DNA of 46,165 bases from CAZEAC01 sp964510065 (GCA_964510065.1 CAZEAC010000033.1:1-46165), one strand, 5' to 3'. Positions 8,895 to 17,527 are shown, numbered from the stretch's first letter. Translations and numbers: made by a program. The notes: generated from the sequence alone by a model not told the origin.

Positions 8895-9656
8895 TTAGCC
8901 ACGAGGCCTTCCAACTTGATTAATCGCGGTCTGGTTCATTTGATCTATGGTTTGCGCTGAGCGTGTGTATAAGTCGAAAGCGCGATGCGTCGTAATAAGA
9001 TCAATGACGCTGCTAATTGCCGAGACGTTGGCCATTTCTAGAGACTCTGGGACAAGCTCTGCCTCAACCTGTTGCGGCGCCTCGCCATTTCCAGGCTTGA
9101 AGAGATTGTTGCCCATTCTGGTAAGCTCTTCTGGTTTCTGAACTCGAACAACTTGCAGACCGCCAGCGTCGACTCCTCCTGAGAAAACTCGGCCACTTTC
9201 CGTAATCTTCGCTGCGGCGCCATTGACCGCGATACTGCCGCCATCTCCCTGTACGGCGAATCCATCCTGAGTAATGAGCTCACCCTCCTGACTGAGCGTA
9301 AAGTTTCCCGCCCGGGTAAGTTGAGGACCATCTATCGTGTTCACCACAAAGAAGTCACGTGGATCGCGAAGCGCCACATCAAGTGGATTTCCAGTTGTTT
9401 TGATCGGACCTGCCGAGAAATCAGTAATTGTCTGGATATTCATCGTTCCAGGCGTACGTTCGTGATCACCCCGGGCATAGGGATCATCTTTTACCATCTG
9501 GCTTGCAAGGGTTGCCTCAAATGGCTGTTCGGTACTCACTAGGAGCTGGCGCTTAAAACCGGGAGTGTTGACGTTGGCGAGATTGTTGCTGACTACATCC
9601 AGCTTCCTTAGCTGTAGCAATCCACCCGATGCGGCGACGTACGTTCCTCGTTCCAT
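8895..9656 (-). CDS. flgF: FlgF, proximal rod protein
   Basis: This is a second rod/hook family protein of 253 residues with the conserved D0 entry LDVVSNNLANVNTPGFKRQL and a C-terminal helix with ISSVIDLITTHRAFDLYTRS. It begins MERGTYVAASGGLLQLRKLD rather than with the FlgG signature, and it precedes flgG, so FlgF is the best name. The ATG overlaps the stop of the upstream gene by one base (TAATG). FlgF forms part of the proximal rod below FlgG. Confidence 0.92.
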   Translation of the reverse strand: MERGTYVAASGGLLQLRKLDVVSNNLANVNTPGFKRQLLVSTEQPFEATLASQMVKDDPYARGDHERTPGTMNIQTITDFSAGPIKTTGNPLDVALRDPRDFFVVNTIDGPQLTRAGNFTLSQEGELITQDGFAVQGDGGSIAVNGAAAKITESGRVFSGGVDAGGLQVVRVQKPEELTRMGNNLFKPGNGEAPQQVEAELVPESLEMANVSAISSVIDLITTHRAFDLYTRSAQTIDQMNQTAINQVGRPRG

Positions 9657-10567
9657 TAAAGCACCTGAACCTGTCGTTTAATGCCGCCAAGCACGCCGAG
9701 CCGAGGATCTTCCTGGGCAACTGACGTGGTGACTACTGGCTGCGCACTCGCTGCTTCCTGCGCACCAGCCAAGCGCTGAAGCGCCTCGACCTCTTCAAGC
9801 GGCAGATTTGTTGCCTGCGCTACAAACTCAGGCTCCCTGCCCGCTTTAAGAAGCTTCTCAGCGGCGGTGTACACCTCTTGAATGCTCGAGGTAAGATCGG
9901 GTTCCGCAAGCGCCGCGTCGCTCACTTCGCGCTCGACTTTACGCGCAAGGCTCTGCATATAACGTTGCGTCGCTTTCCTTACTGGAGCCTTCGCCGGCAC
10001 AGGCTGGATCGCCGCGCGCTGCGCTGGCTCAACTCCTAAGGGCTCTCCGTAAATATTGGTTTGTGCCTTCTTTGGTGTTGGCTGCGCGATCCGTTTCCCA
10101 AAACTTTCAGGTTCGGCAATCGGCGAGGAATCAAGAATACGGCCCTCGAGCGGAGCCTGACTGAGCGCGGGCATTGCTGGAGCTGTTTCAATAATTTGTC
10201 GTGAGTGATTTTTGGTAAGTTGATCCCCGGCCCTCGTGGCCTCGCGCACGAGCGACTCAATTTCCGTCTTTTTCGCATCAACGTTCGAAATGCTCTTGAC
10301 GATACTTTGGTCAACAGACTCAATATCGGAGAGCAGCTTCTCTAGCGATTGTTGCCGCTTCAAGAGCTGGTCGTTAAGGCCGCGGCTGGCGGTGTCGGCC
10401 TCTTTCATAAGCATTCGAAGAGACGTCTCAAGCTGTCCGACTTGCTGTATCGTCGCCGCCGATCGTGGAGAGCGGCATATTCGATATCCCAGAAAGAGCA
10501 GCGCAAGAATTAGAGAAACGTCGGTTGCGACCTTTATAAGTTCAATGTTTTGCAGAATGAAACCCAC
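9656..10567 (-). CDS. Membrane-anchored coiled-coil protein with DUF6115/SwrB-like C-terminus
   Basis: A single N-terminal membrane segment (VATDVSLILALLFLGYRI) is followed by a heptad-rich coiled coil at residues about 35-110. A Pro/Ala-rich linker comes next, and then a short helix-turn-helix-like module near residues 235-265 (YTAAEKLLKAGREPEFVAQA, then TNLPLEEVEALQRLAG). That module resembles the C-terminal domain of DUF6115/DUF2802 proteins that head flagellar gene blocks in many bacteria; Bacillus SwrB is a relative that promotes export-apparatus maturation. The start is GTG, but its ribosome binding site is a full AAGGAGGT six bases upstream, so it is well supported. This is the first gene of the rod/ring operon. 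Confidence 0.75.
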   Translation of the reverse strand: MGFILQNIELIKVATDVSLILALLFLGYRICRSPRSAATIQQVGQLETSLRMLMKEADTASRGLNDQLLKRQQSLEKLLSDIESVDQSIVKSISNVDAKKTEIESLVREATRAGDQLTKNHSRQIIETAPAMPALSQAPLEGRILDSSPIAEPESFGKRIAQPTPKKAQTNIYGEPLGVEPAQRAAIQPVPAKAPVRKATQRYMQSLARKVEREVSDAALAEPDLTSSIQEVYTAAEKLLKAGREPEFVAQATNLPLEEVEALQRLAGAQEAASAQPVVTTSVAQEDPRLGVLGGIKRQVQVL

Positions 10568-10582
10568 CGCGTTACCTCCTTG
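10560..10582 (-). promoter_or_regulatory. Full consensus ribosome binding site for the first flagellar-operon gene
   Basis: Read on the minus strand, AAGGAGGT followed by AACGCG leads into a GTG start at 10567. This complete anti-16S match decides the start despite the non-ATG codon. Confidence 0.75.
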
Positions 10583-10768
10583 TGGCTGTCAAGCGTCTGA
10601 CATTAATGCGCCACTGGTTGTCAGCTAATTGTCGCAGAGTGCCCATAAGCGCCTGTTATTACTCATTCAATTCCTACTACAGGGCTATACAGTGCAATTC
10701 CCTTGCCGAGCTACATGAAGCGGCAGCCAATTTACGGCCGGCGCTGCTTCGCGCTATGGTGGGCGACT

Positions 10769-11917
10769 ATGAGTAGCAAAGAGTACCTCTTCACCCCAGG
10801 GCCAACCTGGGTTCCCGAAAGAATCTTTCGCGCGATGGCACGCCCGACTATGCATCATCGCACCAAGGAATTTGAGCTCGAGTTCGCCGCGGCCCTTGAA
10901 GGGCTGCGCTGGATTGTTGGCGCAAAGGAGCTTCCAATACTTCTTGCGTCGTCCGGCTCTGGAGCTATGGAAGCCGCGCTTCTTAATTTGTGTGCAGCAG
11001 GCGAGAAGATTATTGTAGTAAATGGCGGTGTATTCGGAGAGCGCTGGACAAAGATAGGTCAGAAGCTGGGCCTTCGCTGTGAGGAGATAAAAGTTGAGGC
11101 CGGAAAAACCGTCGATATCGCGCAACTAGAACAGACCTTACAAGCACACGGAGACGCCCGAGCATTTTGTATTCAGTACACCGAAACGTCAACGACCGTG
11201 CTCCATCCAGTCGCCGAGATACTCTCAGCAGTCCGGCGCATAGCGCCTCAGATGTATTTTGTAGCTGATGCAATCTCTGCTTTGTTGACCCTACCAATTT
11301 CGTTTCAAGACCTCGATCTTGACGTTGTTGTCGGCGGTTCACAGAAGGGTTTTATGCTTCCGCCTGGGCTTTCAATGCTTTTTTTGAGTGCTCGTGCGTG
11401 GCAACGTGCCGAGGCCAACAAAGCTCGCTCGCTCTATTTTGATCTTATCGCCGAACGCAAAGCGCACGCGAATAATACCAGCGCCTGGACTCCTGCGATG
11501 AATCTTATTTTAGGGCTTAATGAAGCAATCCGCATGATCAAGGAAGAAGGACTCGCTCAGGTCTATGCGCGCCACGCGTTACTTGCCCGCGCTACTCGCG
11601 CGGGACTGGCTGCTTCAGGATTTACGCTGCTGGCGCCGCAAAATCCCGCGCCTGGTGTTACTGGCGCCTATCCGCCGGAAGTAATCGATCCTGAGGGTTT
11701 ACGCAAAACGCTCCTCACACAGTCCGGAGTGCGCATTGCCGGAGGTCAAGGCACTCTGCAGGGGAAGATTATTCGTATCGGGCACATGGGACATATTAAT
11801 CATTTTGATATTATCACTGCGCTGAGCGCGATTGAACTGGCACTTCATAAAACTCCGGCCGCGATTTCGGGCTCTGCCGGAATACGCGCCGCGCTCGAGG
11901 TCATTAAAAATGGCTGA
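10769..11917 (+). CDS. Class-V PLP-dependent aminotransferase (alanine/serine-glyoxylate type)
   Basis: The family entry motif YLFTPGPTWVPERIFRAMAR and MHHRTKEFE are those of small class-V aminotransferases (alanine-glyoxylate, serine-glyoxylate or purine-catabolism PucG-like). SSGSGAMEAAL binds the cofactor phosphate, FVADAISALL contains the Asp that pairs with the pyridine nitrogen, and the Schiff-base Lys is in VVGGSQKGFMLPPG. Near the C-terminus GKIIRIGHMGH is the conserved carboxylate-binding Arg region. The open frame extends back to a TTG at 10703; the ATG at 10769 starts just before the conserved domain and gives a normal 382 residues. The substrate cannot be told from sequence. The gene overlaps hemF by 8 bases. 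Confidence 0.9.
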   Translation: MSSKEYLFTPGPTWVPERIFRAMARPTMHHRTKEFELEFAAALEGLRWIVGAKELPILLASSGSGAMEAALLNLCAAGEKIIVVNGGVFGERWTKIGQKLGLRCEEIKVEAGKTVDIAQLEQTLQAHGDARAFCIQYTETSTTVLHPVAEILSAVRRIAPQMYFVADAISALLTLPISFQDLDLDVVVGGSQKGFMLPPGLSMLFLSARAWQRAEANKARSLYFDLIAERKAHANNTSAWTPAMNLILGLNEAIRMIKEEGLAQVYARHALLARATRAGLAASGFTLLAPQNPAPGVTGAYPPEVIDPEGLRKTLLTQSGVRIAGGQGTLQGKIIRIGHMGHINHFDIITALSAIELALHKTPAAISGSAGIRAALEVIKNG

Positions 11918-12821
11918 ACCGATCGAGTCTCTCAAAGTATCAGCAGCTGAGCTCTTCCAAAAGACTCAACAGGAATTTTGCGCGAAGATTGAAGCACTCG
12001 ATACCTCTCAAAGATTTTCGATTGACTGTTGGGATCGCGCTGACGGTGGTGGAGGCGACACCCGAGTTTTTCAAAATGGCACGATCTTTGAACAGGCGGG
12101 AGTAAACTTCAGCAAAGTTCACGGCACTCTGCCCGAAGAAATGAGTGAAAAGCTCACGGGACAAAAAAGGGCACTTCCTTTTTTCGCCACGGGGATATCT
12201 CTCGTCATTCATCCGCGCTCACCGTTGGTTCCCACGACTCACGCGAATTTGCGTTTTCTGCAAGTTGCCGGAAATGCTTGGTTTGGCGGAGGCGCCGATC
12301 TTACCCCTTATTATCTTTATGAAGACGATGCGCGGCACTTCCATCAGAGCATGAAAGCTGTCTGCGATCGATTTGATACGTCCTACTATCCACGTTTCAA
12401 AGAAGAGTGCGATCGCTATTTTTATCTGCCTCATCGTGGCGAAACTCGCGGCGTGGGCGGGATTTTCTTTGATTACTGTGGCCGTGAGGACCAGAGCGAA
12501 CTTCCGCGATATTTTCAGCTTGTCGAAGCGCTTGCCCAAGGACTTCCCGAGTTTTATTTACCGATTGTGCAACGTCGAAAGGATACGGCATTTAGCGCGT
12601 CGCAAAAGGAATTTCAGCTGCTACGGCGCGGACGCTACGTTGAATTTAATCTACTTTACGATCGCGGCACTCTCTTTGGTTTAAAAACAAATGGCCGCAC
12701 AGAGTCAATCTTAATGTCACTTCCCCCCGAGGTTCGATGGCGCTATGATTTCCAGCCCCTCGCCGGCTCGGAAGAAGCGCGCCTTCTTAATGTCCTACGT
12801 TCGCCGCGAGCATGGGCGTAA
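11910..12821 (+). CDS. hemF: Oxygen-dependent coproporphyrinogen III oxidase
   Basis: HemF oxidatively decarboxylates two propionates of coproporphyrinogen III to give protoporphyrinogen IX in haem synthesis, using O2. All main family blocks are present in order: GGGGDTRVFQNGTIFEQAGV with FSKVHG, SLVIHPRSPLVPTTHANLRF, WFGGGADLTPYYLYEDDARH with the HFH motif, GVGGIFFDYC, and the C-terminal RRGRYVEFNLLYDRGTLFGL. Length (303 aa) matches the family. The ATG at 11910 has GAGGT seven bases upstream and overlaps the end of the aminotransferase gene; the frame itself opens earlier at 11832. It implies aerobic or microaerobic growth. Confidence 0.97.
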   Translation: MAEPIESLKVSAAELFQKTQQEFCAKIEALDTSQRFSIDCWDRADGGGGDTRVFQNGTIFEQAGVNFSKVHGTLPEEMSEKLTGQKRALPFFATGISLVIHPRSPLVPTTHANLRFLQVAGNAWFGGGADLTPYYLYEDDARHFHQSMKAVCDRFDTSYYPRFKEECDRYFYLPHRGETRGVGGIFFDYCGREDQSELPRYFQLVEALAQGLPEFYLPIVQRRKDTAFSASQKEFQLLRRGRYVEFNLLYDRGTLFGLKTNGRTESILMSLPPEVRWRYDFQPLAGSEEARLLNVLRSPRAWA

Positions 12822-12838
12822 TTACAAGAGCAGGTGGT

Positions 12839-13189
12839 ATGCAATCGACACAAAACAATCGGCACCTATTCGCTATCGCTGAGAAACCAGACGATCATCA
12901 AACTGCGCTTTTAAGAGAAACGTTTCCAGAGTTTGTGCGAGATGGGCTCGTTAAACGCTCTCAGTGGGAAGAGGCGCGAATGCTGGGGCTTCAAAGGATG
13001 TCGCTCTTAAATCACCTCGACCAAGAGATATGCGCTGCAGCGAAAGAAGGGAAGCTTCCGCGCACGTTAGTCGCGGAAGTTCGCAGAGAACGCGATCTTC
13101 ACGCACGTTTCCTACTAAGCAAAGTTCTTGCACATAAAGCGCGGGGAACTTTGGAATTCCTGGTTAGATCGGATGAACAATCTTCTTAA
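12839..13189 (+). CDS. Small hypothetical protein following hemF
   Basis: This 116-residue protein is predicted soluble and helical, with many charged residues (LRETFPEFVRDGLVKRSQWE, EVRRERDLHARFLLSKVLAH). I do not recognise it. The frame opens inside hemF at 12812; the ATG at 12839 follows CAGGTGGT, lies 17 bp after the hemF stop and is the likelier start. Same strand and short spacing suggest it is the third gene of the aminotransferase-hemF operon. Confidence 0.6.
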   Translation: MQSTQNNRHLFAIAEKPDDHQTALLRETFPEFVRDGLVKRSQWEEARMLGLQRMSLLNHLDQEICAAAKEGKLPRTLVAEVRRERDLHARFLLSKVLAHKARGTLEFLVRSDEQSS

Positions 13190-13355
13190 GATTGCGGAGT
13201 TACACAGAGTCGAGAATTCTGCCCACGGTTTATTTGCAGATACAGGATCGAACCTTACTTTATCAACCCCCTGCATTAATTAGATTTTACGGTACTCATA
13301 ATTCGGAGCAAACCAGGTCGAAGTAAGGACTATAGGTCAACAAGTGTGTTGGCCC

Positions 13356-14942
13356 ATGTACAAAACTTTCTTAATAAAATCGCTTAGCCTAACTGTCGCG
13401 TACCTTACATGCTTCAATCTCACGTCCGTTCACGCCGAAGCACGCTACGACATACAAGATCTCGGCGTGCTTGAAGTCGGAGCATCGAGCGAAGCACTCA
13501 AGATCAATGAACGTGGCGAAGTACTTGCTGCATCGAGACTGCAACGCACGACAACTCCATTTCTTTGGAGCAGCGGCTCCGCTATTGTGCTTGTGGCGCC
13601 AACAGGTGCGCGCACTCCGATTGCGCGAGGCTTCACAAGCGATGGTCTTATCGTAGGATCAGCGATCGCGGAGGATAACGGACAGAGGATTCCAGTGACA
13701 TGGCACGACGGTCAGCCTGTGCTACACCGCGAAATACTTTCTCAGCTCGGCGCATCATACGCTCAGTTTAGCGCGGCAAACGACGCTGGAATGATCATTG
13801 GAAGTTACGGCAAGATATCCGGGTATGCTGAACGCGGTTTTCTTTTTTACAATGGAGTAGCAAAGGATCTCGGAAGCCTTTTTTCCGCTGGCGATCTCGA
13901 GCCATTAGCGATTAATTCAATCGGCCAAATTCTATGCCTTGCCGCTGAATACGACGCTAACGACGAGGTAGTCTCTACACGCCTCGTGGTTTGGGCCAAC
14001 GACCAGCTAAAGCCGCTCAGCGCTTCCACGCAGTTTCTTGATGCAACTGGAGTTGCGCTCAACACTTCGGGAACCGTTGCGGCGAACGGGCTTTTGGAAA
14101 CCGCGACGGAATACCTGGATCGTGCGATTATTATACAAGGCACAAATGCTTTTCAGCTTAGCACGCTTGGCGGAGCCAACAGCCTAGTCAACGGACTGAA
14201 CGACACAGGCCAAGCAGTCGGGAGCGCCGAATCAACGACCCTTCTCAAGGGTACCTTTGATCGTGCCGTGCTCTGGAGTCAGGGAATGGTTTTTGATCTA
14301 AACGAAGTAATCGACCCTGCTGCTGGATGGTTACTTGTGTCCGCCTCCGCGATTAATAGCTGTGGGCAGATTGCAGGAGTCGGGTATCTCCAGGGTGCTC
14401 GGCGTGCTTTTCGTCTTTCGCCAGCAGGTGTGAGCTCTTGTGTCGACACTCCAGAAAGCAATCCAGGTACAAGTCCACTACCAAGTGGACCGGCGACGGG
14501 CCCTTCCGCACTTTCAAAGTACCTTCTGCAAGTTGCGACGCGCTGGAGCGCCAAGCGCGGCCAGCTTATTATTGAACTGGGCATCGTCGACTCTGCAGGC
14601 AATGCGCCGAGACTCGACGAGCTTACAAAGTGCAACATTATTCTCGAAGGCGTAAGCGCGGCGGTACGAAAAGTTACACTTGGACAGTTTGACGTTCGCG
14701 CATCACAAACAACGCTGGAAGCCAGCGGACTTCGCGGATTGCGCCATTCTAGAGGCAAGAAGGGCAAAGACCAGGGACAAGTTGCGATTGTGGCGAGTTT
14801 ACAGTGCGAGGGTCAAGCGCCTGAAGCGGCAAGTGGTAGCTTTGTCAATGCGACCTCAAAAAATAAAAAGGGGCTCGCGGCTCTTCCTTGGCTTAAGCAG
14901 CTTAAGAGGGCTCTCGGAAAGGGCGACTACTCGGCAAACTAA
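13356..14942 (+). CDS. Secreted HAF-repeat (beta-propeller-like) protein
   Basis: A signal peptide (KTFLIKSLSLTVAYLTCFNL ending in SVHAEA) leads into RYDIQDLGVLEVGASSEALK. The HAF extracellular repeat signature, a D/L-LG-G plus S-A--IN--G-V-G pattern, recurs about six times: ALKINERGEVLAASR, PLAINSIGQILCLA, LSTLGGANSLVNGLNDTGQA and others. Such repeats are thought to fold as a propeller. After residue 385 a Ser/Pro linker leads to a 130-residue C-terminal domain of unknown type with two Cys. The frame opens with GTG at 13344; the ATG at 13356 puts the signal peptide at the N-terminus. The stop codon directly abuts the palindromic element at 14943. Function unknown. Confidence 0.8.
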   Translation: MYKTFLIKSLSLTVAYLTCFNLTSVHAEARYDIQDLGVLEVGASSEALKINERGEVLAASRLQRTTTPFLWSSGSAIVLVAPTGARTPIARGFTSDGLIVGSAIAEDNGQRIPVTWHDGQPVLHREILSQLGASYAQFSAANDAGMIIGSYGKISGYAERGFLFYNGVAKDLGSLFSAGDLEPLAINSIGQILCLAAEYDANDEVVSTRLVVWANDQLKPLSASTQFLDATGVALNTSGTVAANGLLETATEYLDRAIIIQGTNAFQLSTLGGANSLVNGLNDTGQAVGSAESTTLLKGTFDRAVLWSQGMVFDLNEVIDPAAGWLLVSASAINSCGQIAGVGYLQGARRAFRLSPAGVSSCVDTPESNPGTSPLPSGPATGPSALSKYLLQVATRWSAKRGQLIIELGIVDSAGNAPRLDELTKCNIILEGVSAAVRKVTLGQFDVRASQTTLEASGLRGLRHSRGKKGKDQGQVAIVASLQCEGQAPEAASGSFVNATSKNKKGLAALPWLKQLKRALGKGDYSAN

Positions 14943-15122
14943 GGAACCTCTGAAAAACTATGTATTTCGTCTTCGCTGGCCTTTCGGCAATCTTTGCGAG
15001 AAATCAGGTCGGGAAAATACTCGAAATAGCCCTGCTATTCCTGCGTTTTTCCCGACCTGATTTCTCGCAAATCTCATCCGAAACTCCAGCAAATCCAAAA
15101 CACCTAGTTTTTCAGAGGTTCC
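14943..15122. mobile_element. 180-bp MITE-like palindromic element with CTAA target duplication
   Basis: The ends are perfect 18-bp inverted repeats (GGAACCTCTGAAAAACTA at 14943-14960 and its complement at 15105-15122). Inner perfect 25-bp arms lie at 14993-15017 and 15047-15071. The stretches between align as well, so the whole element is one imperfect hairpin with a small AATAG/CTATT hairpin in its loop. CTAA flanks both sides (14939-14942 and 15123-15126), a likely 4-bp target duplication. A YTAR target and a GGAA-type end fit non-autonomous derivatives of the IS5 subgroup; this family link is inferred. No transposase ORF is inside. It follows directly on the HAF-gene stop codon and may act as its terminator. 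Confidence 0.8.
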
Positions 15123-15149
15123 CTAAATTATATTACCTTCATCTCTGTC

Positions 15150-15203
15150 CCCTCTGTGACTCTGTGGTTTTTTTAGAAAAATAAACCACAGAGTCACAGA
15201 GGG
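15150..15203. repeat. CTCTGTG-type palindromic repeat, copy 1
   Basis: Perfect 21-bp arms (15150-15170 and 15183-15203), with CTCTGTGACTCTGTGGTTT on the left, flank a 12-base A/T loop. T-runs on both strands make it a plausible bidirectional terminator between the convergent HAF and lysA genes. It belongs to the same family as the dyads at 36652 and 42475. Confidence 0.85.
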
Positions 15204-15263
15204 CACCGAGTCAGAACCGAGAGGAAGGATAGGTTATTTAGTTTACTACTAGTCTTCTGTAAT

Positions 15264-16505
15264 TTATTCGCCAATTTCGCAGCGCCAAAGCTCTTCGACC
15301 GCTTCACGACGCCGAATCTGTCGAGTGCCTGCATTACTCTCGATCAACACTTCGGCGGGTTGTGGGCGAACGTTGTAGGTTGAAGACATCGCAATACCGT
15401 ACGCGCCAGCATCACGAACTAAAATCAGATCGCCCTGCTCTGCCCTCGGAAGCTCGCGATCTTTCGCAAGAAAGCAGCTACTCTCACACACCGGACCAAC
15501 CACGTCGACGAATTCAAGCGCGCCATCACGGCCTAGCACCTCAATTGCGTGATACGAGTCATACATCGCGGGCCGCATTAGATCATTCATCCCGGCGTCA
15601 ACAATTAAAAAACTCTTATCCTGAGTACGCTTTCGATAAAGAACCTTGGAGACCAGTGCTCCTGCCTCAGCAATCAAGAATCTCCCTGGCTCAAATACGA
15701 GCGAAAGGTCGCTCTTCTGAAATATACGGCACACCATCGCCCCGAATCCTTCAAGGTCTAGTGTCGGATAGTGCCCTGAATAAGAAATTCCAAGACCACC
15801 ACCAAGATCTAAAGTATGAAACTTTGCGCCGCGGCCGCGGAACTCCTCGACCACTTCAAGCGTTTTTGTATAAGCCGCTTCAAGCGGCGCATAGTCAGTA
15901 ATCTGCGAACCGATATGGCAGTCGAGACCAACGAATGAGAGCCAAAGCGAATTTCTCTTTTCCTGCCACGCCTGAAACGCATCAGCAATACTCATCCCGA
16001 ACTTATTGGCCTTTGTACCTGTAGTTAGGTGGTGGTGCGTTTTTGCCTCAACATCCGGATTAATGCGAAGCGCGACATTTGCGACCTGTCCCATCTCGGC
16101 CGCCACCGACTCAATCGCAGCAAGCTCGGCAGGCGACTCTACATTAAAGAATTTGATCCTCGCCTGAAGTGCCGCGGCAATCTCATCGCGAGTTTTTGCA
16201 ACACCGGCGAAGACAACCCGAGACGCATCAGAGCAAGCAGCCAGAACCTTCTTAAGCTCACCACCCGATACAATATCGAACCCAGCGCCAAGCGAATAAA
16301 AATGTTTGAGAATTGATAAATTAGAGTTGGCCTTCATTGCGTAGCAAATGAGCGGCGACAATGGCGCAAGAACTCGGGATAACCGTTCAAATTGCGCGCT
16401 CATGACACTCTGTTGGTACACGTAGAGTGGAGTGCCATAGCGACGGGCAAGCTCAGTAACTACTTTCGGATCCCAGGTGACTACTCGAGCTTTAACACTA
16501 GACAC
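15264..16505 (-). CDS. lysA: Diaminopimelate decarboxylase
   Basis: LysA decarboxylates meso-diaminopimelate to L-lysine, the last step of lysine synthesis. It is a fold-III PLP enzyme. The Schiff-base Lys is in ICYAMKANSN, and the order of family blocks is normal: GAGFDIVSGGEL, LRINPDVEAKTHHHLTTGTK with NKFG, GLDCHIGSQI, LDLGGGLGISY, FEPGRFLIAEAG, VGPVCESSCFLAKDR with the catalytic Cys-Glu pair, and AGAYGIAMSSTYN. Length (413 aa) is typical. The start is a GTG at 16505 with GGGAGGAG seven bases upstream, well supported, and it overlaps the upstream gene by 25 bases. This suggests co-translation with the guanidino-modifying-enzyme gene before it. Confidence 0.95.
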   Translation of the reverse strand: MSSVKARVVTWDPKVVTELARRYGTPLYVYQQSVMSAQFERLSRVLAPLSPLICYAMKANSNLSILKHFYSLGAGFDIVSGGELKKVLAACSDASRVVFAGVAKTRDEIAAALQARIKFFNVESPAELAAIESVAAEMGQVANVALRINPDVEAKTHHHLTTGTKANKFGMSIADAFQAWQEKRNSLWLSFVGLDCHIGSQITDYAPLEAAYTKTLEVVEEFRGRGAKFHTLDLGGGLGISYSGHYPTLDLEGFGAMVCRIFQKSDLSLVFEPGRFLIAEAGALVSKVLYRKRTQDKSFLIVDAGMNDLMRPAMYDSYHAIEVLGRDGALEFVDVVGPVCESSCFLAKDRELPRAEQGDLILVRDAGAYGIAMSSTYNVRPQPAEVLIESNAGTRQIRRREAVEELWRCEIGE

Positions 16506-17281
16506 TTTGCAGCTCCTCCCGCTTTCATAAACTCGTCAAGCTCGACCGCGTGCACAATATAACCGCGCGATTCAAGCATTCGCTTCGTTTCCTCGCAACC
16601 TGCCGGCATCACCACGGTCTTTCCGAGAACTACTGCGTTACAAGCAAACTTTTTTGCGTCCTGCTCCGGAACTTCAAGAAGTTCAATCTCAGCTCGCATT
16701 TTTGTAACACTATCAGGACTGAACGCACGCGGATAAAAAATTCCAAGCTCGGCGCTTAACGGGCAGAAGCAGGTATCGAGATGATAAAAATAGGGATCCG
16801 TCAGCTTGCAAAGCACGAGCTCGCGCACTTCGAACGCATTTGCCACGTCGGGAAAAGCGCTCTCGTCGGATCTGAACCCGTAACCGCAGAAAAGTTTTGT
16901 CCCAGCGAATAGTGCGTCACCTTCTCCCTCGAAGCAGCCGTTATGTACCTCGACAACTTTATAATCATGGCGAATAAACCACTCGCGAAAATGCGGTTCC
17001 TCGCCCTGCCTTTCACGATGTCGAAAGCGCGCTAAGACAGCGCACTTTCCGCGCACCAATCCGGCGTTCGCCGTAAAAACCATATCCGGGAGCCCACGCT
17101 GCGGCGCAACATACTCGACCCACACACCTGCGCGGATAAGCGTGTGGTGCAAGGTCTGCCACTGTAGCTGCGTGCGGGCAACATGCGGAGTTCGCTTAAT
17201 GCTCATCCACGGATTAATTTCATAGGTCACGTCAAAAAAATCAGGACGGCAAAGCAACAATCGTCCGGCATCAAAGAGCAT
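16481..17281 (-). CDS. Guanidino-modifying-enzyme (DDAH/amidinotransferase-like) family protein
   Basis: The sequence has the features of the DDAH/arginine-dihydrolase branch of the amidinotransferase superfamily. An N-terminal PDMVFTANAGLV motif is followed by GEGDALF, then a catalytic His in YFYHLDTCFCPL and a C-terminal Cys nucleophile in GGAAKCLVLKLE. Length (266 aa) matches single-domain members, which hydrolyse methylarginines or arginine. Related domains occur in cyanobacterial arginine dihydrolase. The exact substrate cannot be read from sequence. The gene overlaps lysA by 25 bases, so a role in basic amino acid metabolism is likely. GGGGAGGA ten bases before the ATG supports the start. 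Confidence 0.82.
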   Translation of the reverse strand: MLFDAGRLLLCRPDFFDVTYEINPWMSIKRTPHVARTQLQWQTLHHTLIRAGVWVEYVAPQRGLPDMVFTANAGLVRGKCAVLARFRHRERQGEEPHFREWFIRHDYKVVEVHNGCFEGEGDALFAGTKLFCGYGFRSDESAFPDVANAFEVRELVLCKLTDPYFYHLDTCFCPLSAELGIFYPRAFSPDSVTKMRAEIELLEVPEQDAKKFACNAVVLGKTVVMPAGCEETKRMLESRGYIVHAVELDEFMKAGGAAKCLVLKLE

Positions 17282-17370
17282 TTTTAGCGAGTCCTCCCCT
17301 GGCTGGTATAAAGCTTAGAGCGTCAGGAATATATCTTTATTGCTTTCAAGACGATACGTCGAGATACTTG

Positions 17371-17384
17371 AATAGTTTACTATT
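17371..17384. promoter_or_regulatory. Small A/T-rich dyad upstream of feoA
   Basis: AATAG-TTTA-CTATT is a 5-bp inverted repeat in the divergent gap between the DDAH-like gene and feoA. It could be an operator but does not match the Fur consensus; the call is weak. Confidence 0.25.
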
Positions 17385-17437
17385 ATATATAGCACTAAAC
17401 TTTGGACGCTCAAAGATCGATTAGGTCTATAGAGAGA

Positions 17438-17467
17438 TTGACACTCTTTGCAGGGGGACGGTAGAAT
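17438..17467 (+). promoter_or_regulatory. Sigma-70-type promoter for feoAB
   Basis: TTGACA (17438-17443) and TAGAAT (17462-17467) are separated by 18 bases, about 60 bp before the feoA ATG. The -35 is perfect and the -10 differs from consensus at one position. No Fur box is evident around it. Confidence 0.6.
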
Positions 17468-17527
17468 ATTACAAGAGACGTTAGCTATTTAGAGGTTTAT
17501 CCAAAGTAACAATTTTTCAATTACCGT

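Noticed and set aside
10568..10768. Sigma-54 or sigma-28 promoter for the flagellar operon
   Set aside because: A GGGCAC-like block is present but the spacing to a GC element is wrong, and no TAAA/GCCGATAA pair was found.
14960..15184. Short frames across the 180-bp palindrome
   Set aside because: They are by-products of the inverted repeat; no transposase motif is present.
17282..17527. Fur box before feoA
   Set aside because: No stretch resembles the GATAAT-type Fur consensus; only an A/T-rich 5-bp dyad is seen.
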